Shown: piece after piece, positions 1 through 6,794 of the stretch
How the letters are laid out: each line of letters begins with the position of its first letter
Numbering within the stretch: position 1 is the first letter of the stretch
Source: Lachnospiraceae bacterium UBA1267
GTDB lineage: Bacteria > Bacillota > Clostridia > Lachnospirales > Lachnospiraceae
Direction: 5' to 3'
Assembly (NCBI GenBank): GCA_002308115.1
Contig: DBVJ01000107.1
Coordinates: 1 to 8,127 of the forward strand
DNA length: 8,127 bases
Notes under the pieces: model-generated
What the model was told of the DNA's origin: nothing
The model's database searches: none
The model's input: the letters and a program-made list of their open reading frames with translations, nothing else
Position numbers and translations under genes: made by a program

Positions 1-2777
1 GCGACGAAGCCGATCAGGACATAGCTGATCACGTCGATGATCGTTTCAACAGAACTCATGAGCGTTCCGACGATATCGGTATAGGCAATGACCTTGTCGT
101 CCGCTCCTTCGTCCGCCATCTGCTTGTTGTAGCCGTCGATGGCGGCTTTGATCTCTGCTTTGGTCTCAAAGTCAAAGGGATAAATGGTGATCCGGGAGGG
201 CGATGCCTCGTCCTGCCAGCCCAGCTTCTTCAAGTTGCCGTCATAGCTTGTGATCGCGCTGGACATCAGAGATGCCATCAGCGTTGCCAGTTCATCCTGC
301 GTCAGATTGAAATTCAGCACATGCTGGAGTTTTTCCGTGTCGACCGAAATGGCGTCGGGCATCTGGGTCGCCAAAGCTTCCATGGCTTCTTTCATGGCGG
401 ATCCGATCTCTGTCACCATAGTGGTCTGGATCTCTCCAGCCAGCTGGCGCATGACCTGATTCATGGCATTCCGGAGACGATTGCCCATCTCTCCCCAGGC
501 CGCAGCCAGTTTCTCCGTGACCTTCTCCGCGTTTGCGGCTTCAAGAGAAAACTCTTCGATCAGATTCGCGGCTTCCTCTGTTTCCAGGAATTCGTCGATG
601 GCCTTGCTCCACGCCTCTTCGTCCGTGAGGGTCTCCCAGTCGTAACGCGGATTGTCATTCACAAAACTGACGAAAGCCTGCATGGCGTCCGAAAGCAGCT
701 TCCGCGCACGTTCCGGCACCTCCGAAAGCTCCAGGGAATCCACGAACTCCTCGATCTCTTTCTCTGTGAAAGCCTGCTGTTCCATGGCCTTACGGGCCAT
801 CGCGGCCAGGCGGTCAAAGGAAAACCGGTTGGTGATCCCTGAGAAATCCAGCCCGGAGAAATCAAAGGTCAGTTTTTCCGGGTCAAACTGAAACGCTTCC
901 ATCAGCGCCTTTTCATCGAAAGTAAAAAGACTCATGAAATCAAGCGTTCCGCGGTCGACGGTCCCGAAAGGCTTTCCGGTGATCACGTCCACTTCCGTTG
1001 AAGCCATCTGCGACCGGACGATCCTGGATTGAGCGGCCATGCTTCGGAGTTCGCCGATCAGCGAAGCGTCATATAGAATGCCGGGCGACAGGAGCTCCGA
1101 GGCGCCTTCCTTCTGCTGTACCACGCCTACGACCTGAAGTGTCCGGGCTTCCCGGATCTTCTGAAGCATATACGACTCATTTTCCCGCTGATCGGTCCAG
1201 ATCCGGTACTCTTCATCATAGGCGTAATAGTCGGCCGAAGGCAGCAGTTTGAAGCACCTCCCCACGAAATCCGTATACTGAAAATGCAGGATCTCCTCGC
1301 TGGATTCCGCTGTTTCTCCGGCAAGATAATGCTTCACGATGTCTTCGAAGATGCTGTAGTCCTTCATGCCGAGGGCGAACAACACAATATCTGCCACACG
1401 TCCGGTCCCGGAAACCACGAGCACACACTCATAAGGCGTTTCCGGCCAGTGACCTGCCATGACTTCGTATTTATCTTCGTAAAGACTCCGTTCCGACGGC
1501 AGCGCAGAAAACACGTCCATCGAATACAGCGCGGAATCCATATAGCCGGAGATACCAATGTCAATGCCGAGGGCAGACATGGTCTGGTCCGGGTTCACCT
1601 GCCGGTATTTCTCCGTGCCGTTTGGAAGGCGGTCCAGCCGGAAGATCTGAGGCGTGATCGCGTAACCATATTCGATGGCGCGCGCATTATTCCCGAGGGG
1701 ATCTTTCTCTCCGTCCAGCCAGGCTTTCAACGCCTTCAGGTCATTGGTCTCCACCTTGGAGAACAGCTCCGTGACGGTCTTCCGCTCCGTCACTTCGCCT
1801 TCTGTCCCCTGGCCTCCGGAGGAATCCAGAAGCGCGGCCATATTGACCGTGGAGCCTGTGATCGCCAATGGATACTCGGAACTGACGTCCGACTCGATGG
1901 AATCTATGTAATTGTTGACACCGTTAGATAATGAAAGGATCAACGCGATGCCTGTAATGCCGATCGATCCCGCGAAAGCGACCAGAACGGTACGGGCATA
2001 CTTGGTCAGAAGGTTCTTGAAACTCAATCCCAGGGCGGTAAAGAAGCTCATGCGCGCCCGGCCGAGATTCTTATGGACCGGCGGAGCGCTTTCCTCCGGT
2101 TCGCAGGGATTCGTGTCACCGATGATGCGGCCGTCCTTCAGGCTCACGATCCGGTTGGCATACATTTCGGCCAGTTCCGGGTTGTGGGTGACCATGATGA
2201 CCAGACGCGTATCCGCGACCTCCCGGAGAAGGTCCATGACCTGAATGCTTGTTTCGGAGTCCAATGCGCCGGTGGGTTCGTCCGCAAGAAGAATGTCCGG
2301 GTCGTTGACCAGTGCGCGTGCAATGGCCACGCGCTGCATCTGTCCGCCGGAGAGCTGGTTGGGGCGCTTATGGATCTGGTCGCCGAGGCCGACCTGCCGG
2401 AGCGCGTTGACGGCACGTTTCTTCCGTTCCTTTCTGGAAACGCCGCTGATCGTGAGGGCCAGCTCAACGTTGGCCAGAACGCTTTGGTGCGGAATCAGGT
2501 TGTAACTCTGGAATACGAAGCCGATGGTGCGGTTCCGGTAGCTGTCCCAGTCCCGGTCGCGGTACTTTCGGGTCGAGACGCCGTTGATAATGAGTTCGCC
2601 CGACTCATAGCGGTCCAGACCGCCGATGATATTGAGAAGCGTGGTCTTGCCGGAGCCTGAAGGACCCAGGATCGCCACGAATTCATTGTCACGGAAAGAA
2701 AGGCTCACGCTGTCGAGAGCCTTCGTGACCAATGTTCCGGTCTTATACGTTTTTCGGATGTCTTTTAGGATCAGCAC
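1..2777 (-). CDS. ABC transporter, ATPase-permease fusion (FtsX/MacB-like), C-terminus beyond the window
   Basis: About 925 residues are visible with no stop. Numbering is from a GTG at 2777. An N-terminal ABC ATPase (about 1-222) has a complete motif set: Walker [10 protein letters not shown] (38-46), Q-loop Q90, signature LSGGQMQ (142-148), Walker B ILLADE (162-167) and switch H198 in MVTHN. After a linker, a first membrane helix (about 262-284) is followed by roughly 620 residues of presumed extracytoplasmic domain, and a second hydrophobic helix begins near 908 at the window edge. The layout matches Bacillota ATPase-permease fusions related to the LolD/MacB group, which by family knowledge act as exporters or mechanical envelope machines rather than importers. 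Residues 615-845 are acidic and mostly helix-forming. The start is uncertain: GTG 2777 gives the family-like N-terminus (V/M)[13 protein letters not shown], while an in-frame ATG at 2804 would add nine unrelated residues; neither has a Shine-Dalgarno. Further membrane helices are expected off the left edge. Substrate unknown. Confidence 0.9.
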   Translation of the reverse strand, partial: MLILKDIRKTYKTGTLVTKALDSVSLSFRDNEFVAILGPSGSGKTTLLNIIGGLDRYESGELIINGVSTRKYRDRDWDSYRNRTIGFVFQSYNLIPHQSVLANVELALTISGVSRKERKKRAVNALRQVGLGDQIHKRPNQLSGGQMQRVAIARALVNDPDILLADEPTGALDSETSIQVMDLLREVADTRLVIMVTHNPELAEMYANRIVSLKDGRIIGDTNPCEPEESAPPVHKNLGRARMSFFTALGLSFKNLLTKYARTVLVAFAGSIGITGIALILSLSNGVNNYIDSIESDVSSEYPLAITGSTVNMAALLDSSGGQGTEGEVTERKTVTELFSKVETNDLKALKAWLDGEKDPLGNNARAIEYGYAITPQIFRLDRLPNGTEKYRQVNPDQTMSALGIDIGISGYMDSALYSMDVFSALPSERSLYEDKYEVMAGHWPETPYECVLVVSGTGRVADIVLFALGMKDYSIFEDIVKHYLAGETAESSEEILHFQYTDFVGRCFKLLPSADYYAYDEEYRIWTDQRENESYMLQKIREARTLQVVGVVQQKEGASELLSPGILYDASLIGELRSMAAQSRIVRSQMASTEVDVITGKPFGTVDRGTLDFMSLFTFDEKALMEAFQFDPEKLTFDFSGLDFSGITNRFSFDRLAAMARKAMEQQAFTEKEIEEFVDSLELSEVPERARKLLSDAMQAFVSFVNDNPRYDWETLTDEEAWSKAIDEFLETEEAANLIEEFSLEAANAEKVTEKLAAAWGEMGNRLRNAMNQVMRQLAGEIQTTMVTEIGSAMKEAMEALATQMPDAISVDTEKLQHVLNFNLTQDELATLMASLMSSAITSYDGNLKKLGWQDEASPSRITIYPFDFETKAEIKAAIDGYNKQMADEGADDKVIAYTDIVGTLMSSVETIIDVISYVLIGFV

Positions 2778-2802
2778 GCCGGAATCATAGCATAATTCCG
2801 GC
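2778..2802. repeat. perfect 8-9-8 inverted repeat over the -10 region, candidate operator
   Basis: Arms GCCGGAAT (2778-2785) and ATTCCGGC (2795-2802) are exact inverted complements around a 9-base centre; with one G-T wobble the stem could extend to 11 bp around a 3-nt loop. No T-run follows on either strand, so it is not an intrinsic terminator. It covers the predicted -10 hexamer and ends one base before the proposed GTG start, a position where a bound repressor would block RNA polymerase. No known operator is recognised. Confidence 0.5.
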
Positions 2803-2812
2803 ATAATGAGTA
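2784..2812 (-). promoter_or_regulatory. candidate extended -10 promoter of the ABC transporter gene
   Basis: On the minus strand TGCTATGAT (2792-2784) fits the extended -10 pattern TGnTATAAT with one mismatch in the hexamer. The 17-bp-spaced -35 position (2812-2807) reads TACTCA, a poor match, which is tolerable for extended -10 promoters. Counting the last -10 base as -7 places +1 at about 2777, which is the G of the GTG proposed as the start codon. The gene needs its own promoter because a strong terminator separates it from hsp20. Inferred only from sequence. Confidence 0.4.
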
Positions 2813-2831
2813 GAGCCGGGGCGCAGAATTC

Positions 2832-2878
2832 AAAAAGTGTTCACGAAAACCCCGCCGGTCAACTCGTGACCGGCGGGG
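2832..2878 (-). terminator. intrinsic terminator of hsp20
   Basis: A perfect 12-bp GC-rich stem has arms CCCCGCCGGTCA (2850-2861) and its complement (2867-2878) around a 5-nt loop. On the minus strand it is followed at once by TTTT (2849-2846) and a few bases later by TTTTT (2836-2832). It lies about 50 bp past the hsp20 stop codon and separates that gene from the ABC gene. On the plus strand no T-run follows the stem, so the orientation is clear. Confidence 0.9.
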
Positions 2879-2929
2879 CAATATCCTGTGTTCAATTGTC
2901 AGATCGCGGCCAGACGACTTCTCATCGGT

Positions 2930-3382
2930 TTATTCGATGGCGATGTAATGGTCTTCCGTCGTTTCGGCCTTCGGCGCCTTCTTCGGGATCACAAGGCTCA
3001 GCACACCATTTTCATACTTTGCCTTGATGTCTTCCTTGTCGAGATTCTCACCGACATAGAAGCTTCTGGTCAGGTTGCCTTCGTAACGCTCTTTTCTGAT
3101 GACCTTGCCGCTCTTCTTGTCGGTCTCTTCCTTCTGAAGACCCTTCTGTGCGGAGATCGTCAGGTTGCCTTTCTCCAGACTCAGCTTGATCTCTTCTTTC
3201 TTGAAGCCCGGCAGCTCCACGTCGACTTCATAGCCGTCATCGAGTTCTCTGACGTCGGTCTTCATGAGACGGTCGGCATGCTTGCCGTACAGCGGGTTCT
3301 TCTTATCGGTCCAGAAATCTCTGTCGAAATCATCCATCCAGTCATCCACATCATGACCAAAAATACTCGGAACAAATAACAT
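2930..3382 (-). CDS. hsp20: small heat-shock protein, Hsp20/alpha-crystallin family
   Basis: This 150-residue protein is an ATP-independent holdase that binds unfolding cytosolic proteins as an oligomer, by family knowledge. The alpha-crystallin domain spans about 40-135, with the conserved ELPGF-type segment (VELPGF, 55-60) and the late ENGVLSLVIPK signature (124-134). The N-terminal arm is aromatic and acidic (DDWMDDFDRDFW). The tail ends with an I-x-I motif (IAI, 147-149), which docks neighbouring dimers in known oligomers. The start is ATG 3382 because GGAGG (3394-3390) sits 7 nt upstream and the N-terminus is family-like. An in-frame ATG at 3469 would add 29 residues, but it lies about 5 nt from the predicted transcription start and has no ribosome site. 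The gene is apparently monocistronic: its own promoter and CIRCE lie upstream, a terminator downstream, and it diverges from mutS2. Confidence 0.96.
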   Translation of the reverse strand: MLFVPSIFGHDVDDWMDDFDRDFWTDKKNPLYGKHADRLMKTDVRELDDGYEVDVELPGFKKEEIKLSLEKGNLTISAQKGLQKEETDKKSGKVIRKERYEGNLTRSFYVGENLDKEDIKAKYENGVLSLVIPKKAPKAETTEDHYIAIE

Positions 3383-3474
3383 AATAGCACCTCCATAATG
3401 CACTCGCCCGCAAGGGACGTTCGTTTTATTTTTCGGGTATCGGTGAGGACCTTTCGGTTCTTCCTTCAACCTTC
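3383..3474 (-). other. hsp20 5' untranslated leader with ribosome binding site
   Basis: The predicted transcription start near 3474 gives a leader of about 92 nt, purine-rich and A-rich in the middle. It ends with GGAGG (3394-3390), 7 nt before ATG 3382. Small hairpins are possible, including ACC-GAAA-GGT with a GNRA loop and CCC-TTGC-GGG. The only anti-Shine-Dalgarno pairing I found is a 4-bp CCTC/GAGG match, too weak to argue for an RNA thermometer. Confidence 0.5.
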
Positions 3475-3480
3475 GGCCTT

Positions 3481-3509
3481 GTTATAGCACGATTGTTAGC
3501 ACTCGTCAA
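3481..3509 (-). promoter_or_regulatory. hsp20 promoter (sigma-A type)
   Basis: On the minus strand the -35 box TTGACG (3509-3504) and the -10 box TATAAC (3486-3481) are separated by exactly 17 bp, each one base from consensus. The -35 box lies within the CIRCE element (its centre plus one arm base), so HrcA bound there would occlude the polymerase. Confidence 0.85.
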
Positions 3510-3522
3510 TAGTGAGTGCTAA
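3496..3522. promoter_or_regulatory. CIRCE operator (HrcA binding site)
   Basis: TTAGCACTC (3496-3504), nine bases, then GAGTGCTAA (3514-3522) is an exact match to the CIRCE consensus TTAGCACTC-N9-GAGTGCTAA. HrcA, kept active by GroEL, represses from this element and releases on heat or folding stress (established for Bacillota). Here it overlaps the hsp20 -35 box. It lies 92 bp upstream of the mutS2 -35 box, so direct control of mutS2 is less likely. The 3523-3613 stretch between CIRCE and the mutS2 promoter shows nothing else I can support. Confidence 0.97.
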
Positions 3523-3613
3523 TTCTTTTTGTGAAGATTGTGTGAACTCGAAAAAACGATCTCAGAGATGCGTCACTTGAGACTTACGCGGCTTCCGGGC
3601 GCGTTTTGAACCC

Positions 3614-3636
3614 CTTGAAACAACAGTGCTTTCAAG
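3614..3636. repeat. perfect 7-9-7 inverted repeat between the -35 and -10 boxes of mutS2
   Basis: CTTGAAA (3614-3620), a 9-base centre, then TTTCAAG (3630-3636) form an exact dyad. The left arm contains the TTGAAA -35 box and the right arm ends one base before the -10 box. The position suits an operator for a dimeric regulator, but the arms are short and partly constrained by the promoter itself, so chance is a real possibility. Confidence 0.4.
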
Positions 3637-3643
3637 TTATAAT
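3615..3643 (+). promoter_or_regulatory. promoter of the mutS2 / two-component unit
   Basis: TTGAAA (3615-3620) and a perfect TATAAT (3638-3643) are separated by 17 bp. The predicted start is near 3650, leaving about 24 nt before the mutS2 ATG. This is the strongest promoter match on the plus strand and the only one I see for the three downstream genes. Confidence 0.85.
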
Positions 3644-3653
3644 CTGAATATCT

Positions 3654-3677
3654 ATGGAGGCGGAAACACGGTTATGA
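3654..3677 (+). CDS. possible 7-codon leader ORF overlapping the mutS2 start
   Basis: An ATG at 3654 opens a short frame encoding MEAETRL, whose TGA (3675-3677) overlaps the mutS2 ATG as ATGA. The mutS2 ribosome site GGAGG (3656-3660) lies inside its first codons. The ATG is only about 4 nt after the predicted transcription start, so translation would have to be near-leaderless. It may be coincidental; no family is known to me. Confidence 0.15.
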   Translation: MEAETRL

Positions 3678-6079
3678 ATCACAAAGTGCTGAAAACACTT
3701 GAATTTGACAAGATCATCGCGCGGCTGGAGGAAAAATGTCTGACTCCCCTCGGGAAGAAAGAAGCACGGCTTCTCACGCCTCTCGCAACCGTCTACGACG
3801 TCCGTGACGCGCAGCAGGAAACGGAAGACGCGCTTTCAAGGATCTATCGTTACGGCAGTTTCTCGGCTTCCGGCGCGCGGGACATTCGTGAATCCCTGGC
3901 GAGACTCCGCGTACAGGCTTCTCTCTCCATGCCTGAACTGCTTTCTGTCGCCATGCTCTTAAGAACCGCGGAGCGTGTCAAAGCCTATGGCAATGCCGCG
4001 AATGACAACGGAAGCCGTAAGAAAGCCGTTTCAGAGGCTCCCGAAGAAGGTTTCCGCGATTCTCTGACCGATTATTTCAACGCGCTCGATCCCGCGTCTT
4101 CATTTTACCGGGAGATCGACCGCTGTATTCTTTCAGAGGAGGAAATGGCCGACGACGCCTCCTCGGGTCTTCTCTCTGTGCGCCGGCGTATGAAGAATGC
4201 GCAGAGCAAGGTGCGGGACGAACTGAACCGCCTCGTGGTCTCCCAGGGTTCCTGGCTTCAGGGCCATGTGATCACCATGCGGAACGGCCGCTACTGTCTG
4301 CCGGTCAAGAACGAATTCCGCGGACAAGTCCCCGGCATGATCCACGACGAATCATCCTCCGGTTCCACCGTCTTCATCGAGCCGCTCGCCGTGGTGAAAC
4401 TCAACAACGAGATCCGTGAACTGGAGATTGCCGAGCGGAAGGAAATCGAAGCAGTCCTCGCAAATCTGTCCGCGGAAGCCGCAGGCCGCGAAGACGCGCT
4501 TCGAACCGATCTCTCCATCCTCTCCCACCTCGATTTTGTGTTTGGAAAGGCTGCCCTCGCAAAGGAAATGAACGCGGTCCGGCCGGCTTTCACGGACAAT
4601 CACGTCCTGGAACTCCGTCAGGCGCGGCATCCTCTACTGGACCCAAAGACGGCGGTTCCGATCGACGTCCGGCTCGGGGAGACATTTGATACGCTGATCG
4701 TGACCGGTCCGAACACCGGCGGCAAGACCGTCTCTCTGAAGACAGTCGGGCTTCTCACGCTGATGGGCCAGGCAGGTCTTCATATACCGGCATCCGAAGG
4801 GTCGAAGCTCGGACATTTCGAAGAGGTCTATGCGGACATCGGTGACGAGCAGTCCATCGAGCAGAGCCTGTCGACATTTTCTTCCCATATGAAGAATCTG
4901 ACGTCCATTCTTCGGAAAGCGGACGAGGATTCTCTGGTTCTTCTGGACGAACTCTGTGCGGGTACCGATCCGGAAGAAGGCGCGAATCTGGCCATTGCCA
5001 TTCTGAAAGCTTTACGGGCACGCGGCGCACGCTCGATGGCAACCACACATTATTCCGAGCTGAAGCTTTTCGCGCTCACCACGGAAGGTGTGGAGAACGC
5101 CTCCTGCGAATTTGACATCGGCACGCTCTCCCCCACGTACAAACTGCTCATCGGCATTCCCGGCAAGTCCAATGCCTTCGCGATCTCCCGCCGTCTCGGG
5201 CTGGATCCGGCGATCATCGAAGAGGCCCAGCGCAGCATGGATCAGGATTCCGTCGCTTTCGAAGACGTGATCCGCGATCTGAACGACTCCAAGCGGAAAA
5301 TGGACCGGGAGAAGTCCAAGATCGGGCAGCTGAAGGCCGAAGCGAACCGGCTTCGCGAGAGTCTCAGCGCCGAAGAAGCCAAGACCGAAGAAAAGCGTCA
5401 GAAGATCCTGGCGGACGCACGGCGCGAAGCACAGGACATGCTGCAGAAAGCCAAAGCGCAGCTCGATGAAACCATCCGCGCCATGAACCGTCAGGGCAAG
5501 GACGTCCGTGAACTCGAGCAGCACCGCACAAAGACACGTGAGATGATCCAAGACACGCTGCCGAAAGACGCCGTGAAGGAGCCTGTCAAAAAGGCTTCCG
5601 CCGAATCGAAGGAACTGAAACCGGGCGACAAAGTCCTGGTGCTTCCTTTAGGGGTCCAGGGCATCGTCTCCACCGCGCCGGATGCCAGAGGCGAGCTCTA
5701 TGTGCAGGTCGGTATCCTTCGGAGCCAGTTCAAAGTCTCCGATCTCGAGAAACTGGAGGATCAGAACGCGAAGGACAGCGGAAAGAAAGCGCCCCGCGCT
5801 TCCGCTTCCTCCGGAGAATTCGGAAAGGCTGCGACGATCTCTCCGGAGATCAACCTCATCGGCATGAACCAGGACGACGCCTCCGCCGCCCTTGAAAAAT
5901 ATCTGGATGACGCCTACCTTTCGCACCTGAAGACGGTCCGTATCGTGCACGGCCGCGGGACGGGCGCCTTAAGGAACGCGGTCCAGCGGCTCCTAAAACA
6001 GTCCGTATACATTAAGTCCTACCGCCTCGGAACCATCGGAGAAGGTGATTCCGGCGTCACCATCGCAGAGTTTAAGTAA
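3674..6079 (+). CDS. mutS2: endonuclease MutS2 (MutS-family ATPase with KOW and Smr domains)
   Basis: The protein is 801 residues, close to the usual size (B. subtilis MutS2 is about 785). It lacks the mismatch-recognition domain of MutS1. A helical core and clamp precede the ABC-type ATPase: Walker A GPNTGGKT (345-352), Walker B LVLLDE (421-426) and the downstream segment GTDPEEG. A charged coiled coil follows (about 517-625), then a KOW-like segment (about 647-697) and a C-terminal Smr domain (about 722-799) with HGRGTG (759-764). Family knowledge links MutS2 to suppression of homologous recombination and, in B. subtilis, to splitting collided ribosomes. The Smr LDLR motif reads INLI here (726-729). 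The start is ATG 3674 because MNHKVLKTLEFDKI matches the family N-terminus; GGAGG at 3656-3660 is 13 nt away, longer than usual. An upstream in-frame GTG (3626) lies inside the promoter. Likely first gene of an operon with the two-component pair. Confidence 0.96.
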   Translation: MNHKVLKTLEFDKIIARLEEKCLTPLGKKEARLLTPLATVYDVRDAQQETEDALSRIYRYGSFSASGARDIRESLARLRVQASLSMPELLSVAMLLRTAERVKAYGNAANDNGSRKKAVSEAPEEGFRDSLTDYFNALDPASSFYREIDRCILSEEEMADDASSGLLSVRRRMKNAQSKVRDELNRLVVSQGSWLQGHVITMRNGRYCLPVKNEFRGQVPGMIHDESSSGSTVFIEPLAVVKLNNEIRELEIAERKEIEAVLANLSAEAAGREDALRTDLSILSHLDFVFGKAALAKEMNAVRPAFTDNHVLELRQARHPLLDPKTAVPIDVRLGETFDTLIVTGPNTGGKTVSLKTVGLLTLMGQAGLHIPASEGSKLGHFEEVYADIGDEQSIEQSLSTFSSHMKNLTSILRKADEDSLVLLDELCAGTDPEEGANLAIAILKALRARGARSMATTHYSELKLFALTTEGVENASCEFDIGTLSPTYKLLIGIPGKSNAFAISRRLGLDPAIIEEAQRSMDQDSVAFEDVIRDLNDSKRKMDREKSKIGQLKAEANRLRESLSAEEAKTEEKRQKILADARREAQDMLQKAKAQLDETIRAMNRQGKDVRELEQHRTKTREMIQDTLPKDAVKEPVKKASAESKELKPGDKVLVLPLGVQGIVSTAPDARGELYVQVGILRSQFKVSDLEKLEDQNAKDSGKKAPRASASSGEFGKAATISPEINLIGMNQDDASAALEKYLDDAYLSHLKTVRIVHGRGTGALRNAVQRLLKQSVYIKSYRLGTIGEGDSGVTIAEFK

Positions 6080-6089
6080 GGAGAATCAG

Positions 6090-6794
6090 ATGGCAGACAA
6101 GCAGAAAGTCCTGATCGTAGACGACGATGAACACATTGCCGAGCTCATTTCCCTCTACCTCATCAAAGAGTGTTATGAGACACGCATCGCACCGGACGGG
6201 GAGCATGCCCTGTCGGTGTTTGGCGAGTTTGCCCCGGACGCCATGGTGCTGGACATCATGCTGCCCGGCATGGACGGCTATCAGGTTTTGCGGGAAGTCC
6301 GGAAACGGTCGGACTGCCCGGTCATCATGCTCTCCGCGAAAGGCGAAGTCTTTGACAAAGTTCTCGGACTGGAGCTGGGCGCGGACGACTACATGGTGAA
6401 ACCTTTCGATTCCAAGGAACTGGTTGCCCGCGTTAAGGCGATCCTGAGACGTCACGCGAAGACGGCCGGCGCAAAAACCGAGGAGCAGGAGCCCTCGAAG
6501 ATCGTGACCTACCCCGGACTGTCCGTCAACCTGTCCAACTATGAAGTGCTCTGCGACGGAGAGCGGATCGAAATGCCGCCGAAAGAGCTGGAGCTTCTGT
6601 ACTTCCTGGCAAGTTCCCCCAACCGCGTCTTCACGCGCGAGCAGCTTCTGGACCGCATCTGGGGCTATGAATACGCCGGCGACACACGCACCGTGGACGT
6701 TCACGTCAAGCGGATCCGCGAGAAGATCCACGACCATGAGAGCTGGGCGATCCTGACCGTCTGGGGCGTGGGATACAAGTTTTCATTGAAGTGA
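6090..6794 (+). CDS. two-component response regulator, OmpR/PhoB family
   Basis: The protein has 234 residues. The receiver domain (about 5-120) has the acidic pocket D11-D12-D13, phospho-acceptor D55 in VLDIMLPGMDG, S82 at the switch position and K104 in the KPF motif, so it should be phosphorylatable. A linker leads to a C-terminal winged-helix DNA-binding domain (about 135-234) with the recognition region DTRTVDVHVKRIREKI and the final wing VWGVGYKF. The start is ATG 6090, with AAGGAG (6078-6083) 6 nt upstream; the ribosome site overlaps the mutS2 stop. An in-frame ATG at 6045 lies inside mutS2 and is not needed. The gap to mutS2 is 10 bp, and the kinase gene overlaps by one base, so cotranscription is likely. 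The regulon cannot be told from the sequence; autoregulation through the upstream promoter is possible. Confidence 0.95.
   Translation: MADKQKVLIVDDDEHIAELISLYLIKECYETRIAPDGEHALSVFGEFAPDAMVLDIMLPGMDGYQVLREVRKRSDCPVIMLSAKGEVFDKVLGLELGADDYMVKPFDSKELVARVKAILRRHAKTAGAKTEEQEPSKIVTYPGLSVNLSNYEVLCDGERIEMPPKELELLYFLASSPNRVFTREQLLDRIWGYEYAGDTRTVDVHVKRIREKIHDHESWAILTVWGVGYKFSLK

Noticed and set aside
2073..2660. A 195-codon open frame on the plus strand opposite the ABC ATPase domain
   Set aside because: The minus strand encodes a complete set of ABC motifs through this stretch; the plus frame has no recognisable family. The same applies to plus-strand frames at 321-842 and 1284-1931.
2778..2802. Palindrome considered as an intrinsic terminator
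   Set aside because: No T-run follows on either strand, and a strong terminator already lies at 2832-2878.
3383..3469. Upstream ATG at 3469 as the hsp20 start
   Set aside because: It is about 5 nt after the predicted transcription start, has no ribosome site, and adds 29 residues unlike the family; ATG 3382 has an ideal GGAGG.
3383..3474. hsp20 leader as a ROSE or fourU RNA thermometer
   Set aside because: I found only a 4-bp possible pairing with the Shine-Dalgarno and no UUUU facing AGGA; CIRCE already explains heat control.
3626..3673. In-frame GTG at 3626 as the mutS2 start
   Set aside because: It lies between the -35 and -10 boxes of the promoter, so it would not be on the transcript, and the extra residues do not match the family.
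6072..6737. A 221-codon open frame on the minus strand opposite the response regulator
   Set aside because: Antisense shadow of a clear OmpR-type regulator, with no supporting ribosome site or domain.
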